NCBI GenBank assembly: GCA_030252795.1
Contig: CP127080.1
Location: 1,996,501 to 2,060,500 of the forward strand
DNA: 64,000 nucleotides
Reading direction: 5' to 3'
Source of the DNA: Porticoccaceae bacterium LTM1
Lineage (GTDB): Bacteria; Pseudomonadota; Gammaproteobacteria; Pseudomonadales; Porticoccaceae
Shown here piece after piece: positions 36,461-45,171 of this stretch (positions within the stretch are counted from its first letter, which is position 1; each line of letters opens with the position of its first letter). The notes under the pieces were generated by a model that did no database searches, had not been told where the DNA came from, and saw only the letters and a list, made by a program, of their open reading frames with translations. The translations under genes were made by a program, and so were the position numbers.

Positions 36461-36784
36461 TTAATCAGCCCCAAAACCGGAAGGTGCCACAATACGCCTT
36501 AAACCACACATCCACTGAGCGAGAAACAAACAAGATATAGGTAATATCACCATAACTCCAGACTCTATTGAAACCCAATAAATACAGAGAAAACTACCAA
36601 GCCAGCCTATAAACCTGAATATACTAAGCCTATACCCAACATCAATCGCAGCAAATGACATACCAAGCATTACCAGGCTAAAGATTAGTGGAATTTTATC
36701 TTGATTCTCCTTAAATAAGAGGGCAATAAAGCAGAAACCACCAACCATCAACCCCCACCCAACCAAATTCAACACCCTCACCAT
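36461..36784 (-). CDS. Hypothetical multi-pass membrane protein
   Basis: A 107-residue protein with four hydrophobic stretches (about 4-24, 30-52, 55-75, 78-95), rich in Trp, Phe and Ile. No conserved motif was recognised. It lies in the middle of three tandem membrane-protein genes with a 24-bp gap upstream and a 2-bp gap downstream. The A/T-rich composition differs from the flanking flagellar and purine regions, suggesting an accessory origin. Confidence 0.5.
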   Translation of the reverse strand: MVRVLNLVGWGLMVGGFCFIALLFKENQDKIPLIFSLVMLGMSFAAIDVGYRLSIFRFIGWLGSFLCIYWVSIESGVMVILPISCLFLAQWMCGLRRIVAPSGFGAD

Positions 36785-36808
36785 CAGAAAATCCTTTGAG
36801 GTATAACG

Positions 36809-37210
36809 TCAACCAGCGTCCAATCCAAATAGGTACCCTCTAGCTAGGTAGACAAAATGAGCGGTTACCAGAAGAGGCAATATTAGAAACGCATACTGAG
36901 CGGCACTGGGATTCATAATAAAAGAAGCCAAAATAATAGCCACCACCCCAGCACACAAACAGAAAAAAATAATCCTTGGTGACTCAACAATTAGACTTGG
37001 AGTCGCTATCTTCAAGTAGGTTTGGGCAATTCCATATAGACCTGCGATACCCGTAATAGAGAGCAACGTAAAAAACAACCCCCAATAGTCACCATCAAAA
37101 GCCGAGACAATACCCAACAGCCCAAAAGCCGCACACACGACAACCATATAAGCTGGCCAAATAAAACATATGATAAGCTCTACGGCCAAGATTACTTTAA
37201 ATAGCCTCAT
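36809..37210 (-). CDS. Hypothetical multi-pass membrane protein
   Basis: The 133-residue protein has four predicted helices (about 5-35, 40-63, 78-98, 103-125) and ends RGYLFGLDAG. I do not recognise it. It is first of the three-gene set and shares the A/T-rich character of the others. The set may be a small acquired unit between the sirB2 duplication and the flagellar locus. Confidence 0.5.
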   Translation of the reverse strand: MRLFKVILAVELIICFIWPAYMVVVCAAFGLLGIVSAFDGDYWGLFFTLLSITGIAGLYGIAQTYLKIATPSLIVESPRIIFFCLCAGVVAIILASFIMNPSAAQYAFLILPLLVTAHFVYLARGYLFGLDAG

Positions 37211-37288
37211 TGGTTAGCCACTCATACTGACTCTATAAATCTATCGGAACACAGTTAGAGTTAACCTAATAAAATAGGCATCCCCCCA

Positions 37289-37774
37289 TCAAACCTCTTC
37301 CTCTTCCCCATCAATAATAAATCCAATCCGCCGCCTGAATTCTTCCTTCTCCACCCGCTCCACATAACACAGCAACTGCACGCTGGATTGGTGGGACAGC
37401 AGCATACATGGGCTGCCGTTCAGAGTTCCTTCGATGCGGATGCCGTGGAAGCTTTCCTGGGCGAGACGTTCTACGTGAACCTGGATACCACCGTTAAGGA
37501 TGGCGAGGATCGCGGGTTGTTCGTCTTCGGGAAGTTGGCTGCGCCACTGGATTACGGTGTCAGCCAGACGGCGCATCAGGGCACCTGAGGAGCGGTACTC
37601 ATTATCAAGCTCTGCATCGCTGGGGGCTTCGGCGATGCTGGTGTGGGGGAGTGGTACATTGGCAATGGCGGGAACACACACCATGCCTATGGATTCTACC
37701 GCCTGGCGCATTGCCTCGCGGTTGAGGGTTTCGATATTGGTTTGCTGCTCTTGGGGTTTGTCTTTCTCGGTCAT
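37289..37774 (-). CDS. Uncharacterised protein encoded downstream of motD
   Basis: A 161-residue soluble protein; I start at ATG 37774, which has a Shine-Dalgarno (AAAGGTGG, 5-nt spacing), rather than seven codons upstream. It is helical at both ends and acidic at the C-terminus (IDGEEEEV). There is no signal peptide or membrane segment and no domain I can name. It follows a 52-residue small gene by 36 bp and motD beyond that, so it may be in the motCD transcript. In Pseudomonas this position holds ParA/CheW-like genes, but the sequence does not resemble those. Confidence 0.6.
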   Translation of the reverse strand: MTEKDKPQEQQTNIETLNREAMRQAVESIGMVCVPAIANVPLPHTSIAEAPSDAELDNEYRSSGALMRRLADTVIQWRSQLPEDEQPAILAILNGGIQVHVERLAQESFHGIRIEGTLNGSPCMLLSHQSSVQLLCYVERVEKEEFRRRIGFIIDGEEEEV

Positions 37775-37810
37775 TCCATCCACCTTTAACTTCAAAATAC
37801 AAGTGTCAGA

Positions 37811-37969
37811 CTACACGTATTCGTCGATATGGGGAATATCGTCTTCCAAATCGTCAGGATTAACCGGGAGTCGATTTGGCTTTTCTTCACGGGACTTTTG
37901 ATCATCACGGCGTACGGGCTTTACCGGCGGGGCCGGTGTAGGAGGATTGATATGAACAACTTCCCCCAT
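37811..37969 (-). CDS. Small Pro-rich acidic protein downstream of motD
   Basis: A 52-residue frame starting at ATG 37969 (MGEVVHINPPTPAPPVKPVR) and ending in a strongly acidic tail (DDLEDDIPHIDEYV). The ribosome site is weak to moderate (AAGAG before GATGGAAT-ATG). It fills the gap between motD and the 161-residue gene, all co-directional. The composition is protein-like, but there is no family match I can state, so it may be a real short gene or an open gap. Confidence 0.4.
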   Translation of the reverse strand: MGEVVHINPPTPAPPVKPVRRDDQKSREEKPNRLPVNPDDLEDDIPHIDEYV

Positions 37970-37995
37970 ATTCCATCTCTTAACAGGCTGCTCTT

Positions 37996-38961
37996 TTACA
38001 GCAACTCCTCGGCAGCACGGACCTCGGGACTTACAGGAATAATCATCGCCGGTCGGCCAGCGCGATTGCTGGTTGGTGCCGGAATAATGGTGCCCGGTGC
38101 AGACACATTGCCAATATTGTCGCGAAGCGCGTCCATCATATTCTGGTTGTCGGCGTACTGGCTTGCTTTAACGACAATTACCACGCGACGGTTGCGGGCG
38201 CGACCGGCTTCGGTGTCGTTACTGGTTATAGGACGAAATTCACCGTAACCCACCGATGACAAGCGACCAGGGGTAATACCGTTCTCCGCAAATAGGCGCA
38301 CCACAGTTGCTGCGCGACCGGCAGACAGCTCCCAGTTGGATGGGTAAATGGAGCTGCGAATTGGCTGGTTGTCGGTAAAACCTTCCACCTGAACCTGGTT
38401 ATTAAAATCGTCGAGAATATCGCTGAGCTGTTTAATTACCGGAATGGCGCTTGGTGACAATACGCTACTGCCGCTTTGGAACAATATCTGGGTATTGATT
38501 TCCACTTCCAGCTGAAACGGATTTTTTCGCACGCTAACGACTTTATCATCAATCAGCTTTTTAAATGCCTCTTCCAACTCTTTGGACATTTTCTCCAGGC
38601 CACCGCCCACTTCCTTGCCTTGCAAAGCGGCAAGCGGCGGCGAATTGACGTTGGGCATTGGCGTGTGAATATCAATACGAATGGGCGAGCTGACAATGGC
38701 CTGCGGCGACATGGACGCTTTTGGCGCAAAGATTTGCGGTGAACGTACCGGTTGGCCTACCTGTATCGGGTTCAGCGCCCGCGCCGATGAGCGAAACGCG
38801 GCATTCAGCGATTCAGACAAAACCCGATATTTACCTTCATTAACCGAAGAGATGGAATACATCACCACAAAGAACGCAAACAGCAGGGTAATAAAATCCG
38901 CATAGGAGACCAGCCACCGCTCGTGGTTTTCGTGCTCCTCATGTTTCTTTTTTCTCGCCAT
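37996..38961 (-). CDS. motD: MotD, MotB-family flagellar stator protein
   Basis: The 321-residue MotB-like protein anchors the stator to peptidoglycan. The single helix contains the proton/sodium-carrying Asp in VSYADFITLLFAFFVVMYS (about 21-38). A linker leads to the OmpA-like peptidoglycan-binding domain with VEGFTDNQPIRSSIYPSNWE and GRAATVVRLFAENGITPGRL. It follows motC by 41 bp. A MotCD stator set suggests a second or polar motor as in Pseudomonas. Confidence 0.93.
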   Translation of the reverse strand: MARKKKHEEHENHERWLVSYADFITLLFAFFVVMYSISSVNEGKYRVLSESLNAAFRSSARALNPIQVGQPVRSPQIFAPKASMSPQAIVSSPIRIDIHTPMPNVNSPPLAALQGKEVGGGLEKMSKELEEAFKKLIDDKVVSVRKNPFQLEVEINTQILFQSGSSVLSPSAIPVIKQLSDILDDFNNQVQVEGFTDNQPIRSSIYPSNWELSAGRAATVVRLFAENGITPGRLSSVGYGEFRPITSNDTEAGRARNRRVVIVVKASQYADNQNMMDALRDNIGNVSAPGTIIPAPTSNRAGRPAMIIPVSPEVRAAEELL

Positions 38962-39002
38962 ACTGCGTTCTTTTTCTCTTCTTATCTAACAAGTGGCCGC
39001 GG

Positions 39003-39743
39003 TTATTTCACATAACCGTTTAATTTACTTTCGATATTACGGGGGTTTTCACCCTCGGCAATCGACACCAAACCTTCAACCAACATGTCGCGATGGGATG
39101 CCTGATGAGCGACGATACTTTTGATTTTATTGGCCATGGGCAGGAAAAACAGGTTGGCCAAACCAACACCGTAAATGGTAGCTACGAACGCCACGGCAAT
39201 ACCGGGGCCTAATGCACTGGGGTCGGCAAGGTTGTTCATCACGTGAATCAAACCCATTACCGCACCGATAATTCCGATGGTCGGAGAGTAACCGCCAAAG
39301 CCTTCCCATACTTTTGCTGCGGCATTATCCATATGTTCCTGAGATTCGATTTCCACTTCCAGAACTTTACGAATGGTGTCGGGCTCACTGCCATCCACAA
39401 GCATTTGCAGGCCTTTTTGCAAAAATTGATCGGGCTCTTCATCTGCCGGGCCTTGCAGACCAAGGAGACCTTCCTTACGAGCCAGCTTGCTCCAATCGAC
39501 GATTTTTTGAATATCGGTAGGCAAGTCTGCTTGTGGTGGTTTAAATACCCAACCGGCTCGTTTCATACCGTGCTTAAAGGTTTTCAGGGATGTTTGTACC
39601 ATTACGGCACCGGCGGTGCCGCCAAATACAATTACAAACGCAGTAACCTGCATCAGGGAGTCAGTGTGCCCCCCTTCAAGGATGTTGCCGCCGAGGATGG
39701 CCGCCAGTGCAACTACAACACCAATAAGCGTCAAAATATCCAT
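39003..39743 (-). CDS. motC: MotC, MotA-family flagellar stator protein
   Basis: The 246-residue MotA-family protein has four membrane helices (about 4-24, 32-50, 146-167, 178-202). The cytoplasmic segment KLARKEGLLGLQ (about 86-97) aligns with the E. coli MotA loop whose Arg90 and Glu98 contact FliG. Arg is kept (residue 89), but the Glu position is Gln (residue 97). GGYSPTIGIIGAVMGLIHVM and GENPRNIESKL are MotC landmarks. It starts 20 bp after the fliA stop, where most relatives have cheYZAB. Confidence 0.93.
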   Translation of the reverse strand: MDILTLIGVVVALAAILGGNILEGGHTDSLMQVTAFVIVFGGTAGAVMVQTSLKTFKHGMKRAGWVFKPPQADLPTDIQKIVDWSKLARKEGLLGLQGPADEEPDQFLQKGLQMLVDGSEPDTIRKVLEVEIESQEHMDNAAAKVWEGFGGYSPTIGIIGAVMGLIHVMNNLADPSALGPGIAVAFVATIYGVGLANLFFLPMANKIKSIVAHQASHRDMLVEGLVSIAEGENPRNIESKLNGYVK

Positions 39744-39763
39744 AATTTAAGTCTTTTTAGCTT

Positions 39764-40480
39764 TTATGCGTTTACCCAACTGCCCAGTCGCGATCGCAAC
39801 CGCGACAACGCCTGACTGTGAATCTGGCAAACCCGGGATTCACTCACCCCGAGAATTTCGCCAATTTCCCGCAAATTCATTTCATCATCGTAATAGAGCG
39901 ACATGACCATTTTTTCCCGCTCCGGCAACCCTTCAATGGCTTTTACCAGTGAAGACCTGAAATCACCCTCTTCGATGCGATCCAGCGGGCCGGCATCTTC
40001 GGCAATGGCACCAGTGCCATTTTCTTCTTCCATATCAAGGCTGGAAACTCGACAGCCAGCGGTATCGCGCAGCATGTCGTGGTACTCGTCGATATCCACT
40101 CCCAGCTCGGAAGCGATTTCCGAATCACTGGCATGACGACCCAGGCGCGCTTCAACGGCAGCGGTCGCTTCGGCAAGCTGACGGGATTTGCGCTGTACGG
40201 AACGCGGTGTCCAGTCAGAGCGGCGCAATTCATCGAGCATGGCGCCTCGCACGCGAATACTGGCGTAAGTCTGAAAACTTGCACCCTGTGCAGCGGCGTA
40301 ATTTTTTGATGCTTCCAGCAGGCCGATCATCCCCACCTGAATCAGGTCGTTTACATCAAGATCAGCGGGCAGACGCGCCATCAAGTGGTGGGCGATGCGC
40401 CGAACCAGCGGCAGGTGTTCCCTGACCAGCCGCTCCTGTTGCTGTTTGCAACTGTCTGCATACACCGCCGCGCCGTTCAT
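39764..40480 (-). CDS. fliA: FliA, flagellar sigma factor sigma-28
   Basis: A 238-residue sigma-28. Region 2 is LPLVRRIAHHLMARLPADLD through FQTYASIRVRGAMLDELRRS (about 24-80). Region 4 is EKMVMSLYYDDEMNLREIGE and VSESRVCQIHSQALSRLRSR (about 185-230), which reads -35 elements. Its ATG overlaps the fleN stop (ATGA). It would switch on late flagellar genes such as flagellin, which are outside the window. Confidence 0.95.
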   Translation of the reverse strand: MNGAAVYADSCKQQQERLVREHLPLVRRIAHHLMARLPADLDVNDLIQVGMIGLLEASKNYAAAQGASFQTYASIRVRGAMLDELRRSDWTPRSVQRKSRQLAEATAAVEARLGRHASDSEIASELGVDIDEYHDMLRDTAGCRVSSLDMEEENGTGAIAEDAGPLDRIEEGDFRSSLVKAIEGLPEREKMVMSLYYDDEMNLREIGEILGVSESRVCQIHSQALSRLRSRLGSWVNA

Positions 40481-41376
40481 CCGAACAACTCCCCACCCAT
40501 GGTGTTAAAGCTGTTGGACTGAATTAGCCGTTCGACAAAAAATTCGAGATTGCCCGACGCCACATGCGGCTGCGGCCAGCGATCAATCTGTTCAGCGATT
40601 CGAGTTAACGCTTTTGACGCCTTACTGCGCGGGGCCGCTTCAACCACAGCAGTCTGGCGCTGCACCGATTTACGCAACTGCTCATCAAAAGGCACTGCTC
40701 CGAGATAGCGCAGACTCACGTCGAGGAAGCGCTCGGCAACGCGGCTGATTTTGAAAAACAGCTCTTCGCCCTGCACCTTGTCTTTCACCATGTTGGCAAC
40801 GATATGGAATCGCTCAACACCATGATCCCGGCTTAACACTTTAATCAGCGCATAAGCATCGGTAATGGAAGTAGGCTCGTCACATACCACCACCAGTACT
40901 TCCTGGGCGGCCTTGGAGAAACTAACCACACTGTCGGAAATCCCGGCAGCGGTATCCACCAGCAGAACGTCTACCGGCTGGCTCAACTCACTGAAGGCGC
41001 GAATCAAACCGATATGCTCGGCGTTGGACAATTCCGCCATGCGGGTAACACCGGATGCGGATGGCACAATCTGCACCCCGCCCGGCCCCTGAATCAGAAT
41101 CTCTTCCAGCGAACGTTCGCCAGAAATTACGTGACGCAGATCGTAGCTGGCATGCAGCCCCAGCATCACATCCACATTGGCAAGGCCGAGATCGGCGTCC
41201 ATCAACATGACGTTCTTGCCCATGCGGGCAAGGGAGGTGGCCAGGTTTACCGATACGTTGGTTTTACCGACACCACCCTTTGCCCCCGTTACCGCAATTA
41301 CTCGAACCGGTTTGGTTTGAGCCATCTGCCGCAGTCCGCTGGCCTGATCTACAAAGGCGTTATGCGAGTCCAGCAT
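40477..41376 (-). CDS. fleN: FleN/FlhG, MinD-like regulator of flagellar number
   Basis: The 299-residue ParA/MinD-type ATPase has the deviant Walker A TGAKGGVGKTNVSVNLA (about 30-46) and the switch region MLMDADLGLANVDVMLG (about 57-73). In relatives it works with FlhF and FleQ to keep one polar flagellum. It overlaps flhF by 17 bp and fliA by 4 bp. Confidence 0.94.
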   Translation of the reverse strand: MLDSHNAFVDQASGLRQMAQTKPVRVIAVTGAKGGVGKTNVSVNLATSLARMGKNVMLMDADLGLANVDVMLGLHASYDLRHVISGERSLEEILIQGPGGVQIVPSASGVTRMAELSNAEHIGLIRAFSELSQPVDVLLVDTAAGISDSVVSFSKAAQEVLVVVCDEPTSITDAYALIKVLSRDHGVERFHIVANMVKDKVQGEELFFKISRVAERFLDVSLRYLGAVPFDEQLRKSVQRQTAVVEAAPRSKASKALTRIAEQIDRWPQPHVASGNLEFFVERLIQSNSFNTMGGELFG

Positions 41377-42652
41377 TGAGAGTCATACCTCCAAAAGAGT
41401 CGGCAGCCATCATTGGCTGATTCCAACCGACAGTTTCCATCATCTCCTCGGCGTGCTTGACCAGATCGGCCGCCCGCGCGGGGTGTAAATCTTCCGGCAC
41501 TCGCTGGCCGTTACCGATGTAGGCAACCGACAGTTTGTAGCGAATCAGCGCCGACAGAATCGGTCCCATGCTGGCGGTTTCGTCCACTTTGGTGACGATG
41601 GCACCGGCCAGATTGGTGCTGCTGAATTTGCGTACAACTTCGTCGAGAATGGCGAGCTGTGACGTTGCTGACAAAGTCAGGTAAATCTTGATGCCCGGCT
41701 CCACGCCGGTCAGGGTTTCGAACTGTTGGGTCAGGCCCATATCGCGCTGGCTCATACCGGCGGTATCGATCATCACCAGTTTGCGGTCAGCAAATTCGGC
41801 CAGAGCCTGGGAGAGTTCTTCGCGATTGGTGGCGACCCGCACCGGTACGCCGAGAATGCGGCCAAAGGTATAAATCTGCTCCTGTCCGCCAATGCGGTAG
41901 CAGTCGGTGGTAATCAGAGCCACCTGTTTGCGGCCGTGACGCATCGCAAACCGTGCCGCCAATTTGGCGACCGAAGTGGTTTTGCCAACACCGGTTGGGC
42001 CAACTACGGCCACGCGACCGCCGTTGTTAATAATGTCGTCCTGATTTTCGATAACTTGAGATCCCAGATTTCGCAGGCAGGCATCCCAGCCGTAATCCAT
42101 ATCAATACTGCCGGGCAACTGTTCGGTGAGTTTCAGGCTCAGATCGCGACTCAAGCCGAGACCACCCAAGCGGCGCACTAGATTGCTTCGAACCGGTTGA
42201 CGCTGCCCCATATCGCGCTGTGACAATTGCGAAAGTTCACCTTCAAGCATGCCGCGCAGGTTGGTCAGCTCGCGACGCATTTCGTTGTATGAATCCAGAT
42301 CAGGCTTGGCCTGTGCTGGCTGCTGAACCGGACGCTGCTGCGACGGTTGGGCGACTGGCTGTTGATGAGCTGACGGCCGCTCATAAGAAGCAGGCTGGTA
42401 AGACGCCGGATGCTGATAGGAAGGCTTCTGGTAACCAGTCGGCTGCGGACGGGACGCTTGGCTAGAAGTGGCGGCCCCATGACCGGCGCGAGCCGGATTG
42501 AGCAGCTTGTCGTCGTAATCCGCTGCTGCCACTACTTCAACCCCCTCTTCCACTCGACTGCTGGAGAGAATGACGGCGTCGCCACCCATCGCCTCACGCA
42601 CAAGGCGCATGGCTTGCTTGCTGTCTCTGGCTACGAAGCGCTGAATCTTCAT
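41360..42652 (-). CDS. flhF: FlhF, SRP-like GTPase for polar flagellum placement
   Basis: The 430-residue GTPase starts MKIQRFVARDSKQAMRLVRE at ATG 42652. The N-terminal B domain includes a low-complexity Pro/Gln/Tyr stretch with repeated SYQ, YQP and ERPS units (about 62-120). The NG domain has G1 VGPTGVGKTTSVAKLAARFA (about 222-241) and DTAGMSQRDMGL. FlhF sets the polar site of flagellar assembly. It lies 49 bp after flhA. Confidence 0.94.
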   Translation of the reverse strand: MKIQRFVARDSKQAMRLVREAMGGDAVILSSSRVEEGVEVVAAADYDDKLLNPARAGHGAATSSQASRPQPTGYQKPSYQHPASYQPASYERPSAHQQPVAQPSQQRPVQQPAQAKPDLDSYNEMRRELTNLRGMLEGELSQLSQRDMGQRQPVRSNLVRRLGGLGLSRDLSLKLTEQLPGSIDMDYGWDACLRNLGSQVIENQDDIINNGGRVAVVGPTGVGKTTSVAKLAARFAMRHGRKQVALITTDCYRIGGQEQIYTFGRILGVPVRVATNREELSQALAEFADRKLVMIDTAGMSQRDMGLTQQFETLTGVEPGIKIYLTLSATSQLAILDEVVRKFSSTNLAGAIVTKVDETASMGPILSALIRYKLSVAYIGNGQRVPEDLHPARAADLVKHAEEMMETVGWNQPMMAADSFGGMTLNAGLA

Positions 42653-42701
42653 ACCTGTTACCTTCGCTGTTCGCTCAGTTAATCCCAATTGGGCTTGCTA
42701 A

Positions 42702-44789
42702 TTATCCGGCCAGTGCCACTGGCTGTTTGCCGATAGAGGCAGTTACCTTCACCCGTTTGCTGGCGGGAATTTCGTCATAGGCCAGCACGTTCAGGTTCGG
42801 GGTGGTGCCGCGGATCAGTTTTGCCAGCCACAATCTCAGCGGCGACGACACCAACAGCACCGGGGTTTGACCGGCAGCTTCTTGCCGCCTTGCCTCTTCT
42901 GCCACCTGTCTCATCATGGTTTCGGCCAGTCCTGGCTCCAATCCACCGACACCTGCGGCACCCTGCAATGAGTTATGCAACATCTGTTCCAACTCTGGAT
43001 CGAGAGTCATCACACCCAGCTCAGACTCCATGCCAGCTATGTTTTGGTAGATGGTGCGCCCCAATGCGACCCGCACTGCAGCAGTGAGAGCGTCGGGTTC
43101 CTGACTCTTCGGCGCGTGTTCCGCCAATGCTTCGGCGATGGAACGCACATCGCGAATTGGAATGCCCTCTTCCAACAGGTTTTGCATTACCTTCAGCACC
43201 ACACCCAGCGATACGGTTTTCGGTACGAGGTTTTCCACCAGCTTGGGCGAGGACTTACCGAGCACATCCAGCAACTGCTGCACTTCATCGTGGCCGAGCA
43301 GTTCGTTGGCGTGTTGTTTAAGAAGTTGGCTGAGGTGGGTCGCAACCACCGTGCTGCAATCCACCACGGTGTACCCCATGGTCTGCGCTTCGTCGCGCTG
43401 GGATGGCTCAATCCAAACCGCCTCCAATCCAAATGCGGGATCGATACCGGAAATGCCATTGAGAGTGCCAAATACCTGACCGGGATTAATTGCCATCTCT
43501 TTGCCAGGATGAACTTCACCTTCACCCACTGGCACGTCCAATAAAGTAATACGGTAGGAACTGGGCGACAGATCCAGGTTGTCGCGAATATGAACCGAGG
43601 GCACCAGAAAGCCCAATTCCTGGGAGAGTTTTTTGCGCACGCCTTTAATACGAGTCAGCAGTTCTCCACCCTGGGTTTTATCCACCAGCGCAATCATCCG
43701 GTAGCCCACTTCCAGACCAATCATGTCTACCGGCTGGACGTCATCCCAACTCAGTTCGCGGGGCTCAGACGATTTTTCTTCCTGCTGCTGTTCTTTGTTT
43801 TCATCAACCAGCTCGGCTTTTGGCTTGCGAGACATTCGCCAGGCCATGTAACCGAGGCCACCACCAATACTCAGGAATACAAAATTAGGCATGCCTGGAA
43901 TCATGCCGAGCACAAGCACAATTCCGGCAGTGATTCCCAGCGCTTTGGGCGAGCCGAATAACTGGCTGCTCATTTGCTGGCCCATATCCTGGGTAGAGGA
44001 AACACGAGTTACGATAATGGCAGCGGCGGTAGACAGCAGCAGTGAGGGAATTTGCGCTACCAGACCATCACCGATGGTGAGCAGTACATAGTTATGACCG
44101 GCCTGCTCAAAACTAAGGCCATGCTGGCCCATGCCGACGGCAAGACCACCGATCATGTTAATCAGCAGAATCAGAATACCGGCAACCGCATCACCGCGAA
44201 CAAATTTACTGGCACCATCCATTGCCCCGTAAAAATCCGCTTCCTGGGCGACGTCTTCGCGACGGGCGCGTGCTTCGTCCTGATTAATAATGCCGGCGTT
44301 AAGATCGGCATCAATGGCCATCTGTTTGCCGGGCATGGCATCCAATGTGAAGCGCGCATTTACTTCAGAAATACGGCCGGCACCTTTGGTAACCACAACG
44401 AAATTGATAATTACCAGAATGGCAAAAATCACAAAACCGACGGTGTAGTTGCCGCCGATTACAAATTCACCGAACGCCTCAATTACTTTACCGGCGGCAT
44501 CGGTACCGGTATGGCCGTTGATCAATACCACGCGGGTGGAGGCGACGTTCATACCCAGACGCAGCAGTGTGGAGATAAGCAACACAGTCGGAAAAACCGC
44601 AAATTCCAACGGCCGTCCAGCATACACCGCAGCCAGTAGTACGATCAGGGAGAGTGCAATATTGAAGGTAAAAAGCAGGTCCAGTAGAAATGCGGGCAAC
44701 GGCAACACCATCATTGCCAGCATGGTCATCAGCAAAATGGGTGTACCGAGACCAAGTGCGTTAATTCGACCGCTTAATAACTGCTTCAT
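42702..44789 (-). CDS. flhA: FlhA, flagellar export gate protein
   Basis: A 695-residue type III export gate. The N-terminal half has about eight membrane helices (to about residue 320). FHIPEP-family signatures are FDAMPGKQMAIDADLNAG-like (TLDAMPGKQMAIDADLNAGI) and EVNARFTLDAMPG. The C-terminal cytoplasmic ring (about 350-695) forms the nonameric gate that docks chaperone-substrate complexes. I start at ATG 44789; a longer upstream frame adds unrelated residues. A sigma-54-like site lies 60 bp upstream. Confidence 0.95.
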   Translation of the reverse strand: MKQLLSGRINALGLGTPILLMTMLAMMVLPLPAFLLDLLFTFNIALSLIVLLAAVYAGRPLEFAVFPTVLLISTLLRLGMNVASTRVVLINGHTGTDAAGKVIEAFGEFVIGGNYTVGFVIFAILVIINFVVVTKGAGRISEVNARFTLDAMPGKQMAIDADLNAGIINQDEARARREDVAQEADFYGAMDGASKFVRGDAVAGILILLINMIGGLAVGMGQHGLSFEQAGHNYVLLTIGDGLVAQIPSLLLSTAAAIIVTRVSSTQDMGQQMSSQLFGSPKALGITAGIVLVLGMIPGMPNFVFLSIGGGLGYMAWRMSRKPKAELVDENKEQQQEEKSSEPRELSWDDVQPVDMIGLEVGYRMIALVDKTQGGELLTRIKGVRKKLSQELGFLVPSVHIRDNLDLSPSSYRITLLDVPVGEGEVHPGKEMAINPGQVFGTLNGISGIDPAFGLEAVWIEPSQRDEAQTMGYTVVDCSTVVATHLSQLLKQHANELLGHDEVQQLLDVLGKSSPKLVENLVPKTVSLGVVLKVMQNLLEEGIPIRDVRSIAEALAEHAPKSQEPDALTAAVRVALGRTIYQNIAGMESELGVMTLDPELEQMLHNSLQGAAGVGGLEPGLAETMMRQVAEEARRQEAAGQTPVLLVSSPLRLWLAKLIRGTTPNLNVLAYDEIPASKRVKVTASIGKQPVALAG

Positions 44790-44848
44790 GGTTGTTATGT
44801 GATCCAGTGTTGTTTTTTTGGCGCTTTTTTTAATTACCAAAGGGGTAT

Positions 44849-44865
44849 CTCAAGATTCGTGCCAA
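44849..44865 (-). promoter_or_regulatory. Candidate sigma-54 promoter upstream of flhA
   Basis: On the minus strand TTGGCACGAATCTTGA has the -24 consensus TTGGCACG and a -12 TTGA where TTGC is expected. The GG is 10 bases from the -12 GA. It sits 60 bp upstream of the flhA start. The -24 is excellent and the -12 is off by one base, so it is only a candidate. Confidence 0.5.
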
Positions 44866-45072
44866 GTTTTGAAAGGAGAGACGAGAGATGGGAGATGGGA
44901 GATGGGTGAGTTACTGTCTTCCTGAGCACAGCGAAGGATCTCAAGGGTTTGCGCCTACAGATCCAATCAGAGATTGTCGCCTTCGGCGCCCAACGCACTA
45001 TGCGCTTTTGTCTTCGCTGCGCTCGGGATGACAGGAGTTCGATTGCAGCTATAGTTTTTGATGTTTTAATCC

Positions 45073-45148
45073 GCCATAACCAGACCGGAACAGGCCAACC
45101 CTCATATACCCACAAATCGGGCTAACCTGTTCCGGTCTGGTTTTGGCT
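45073..45148 (-). repeat. Core-conserved hairpin repeat (family A), copy 3, reversed
   Basis: The arms GCCATAACCAGACCGGAACA and the complement ending GGTCTGGTTTTGGC pair well (about 21 of 22). The loop contains the reverse complement of the GATTTGTGGGTAT core. The arms match those of the 56-kb copies but not those of the ruvC-ruvA copies. Confidence 0.8.
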
Positions 45149-45171
45149 GGTTTGGGGGCTAACTTAATTCA

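Larger units (their letters stand above)
44790..45171. other. flhB-flhA gap with promoter and repeats
   Basis: This 382-bp gap splits the flhB and flhA genes. It holds a candidate sigma-54 promoter (44849-44865), a short direct array of GGGAGAT units (about 44886-44907), a REP related to the GATCCTTCG-type (about 44922-44942) and a family A hairpin in reverse orientation (45073-45148). Confidence 0.7.
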
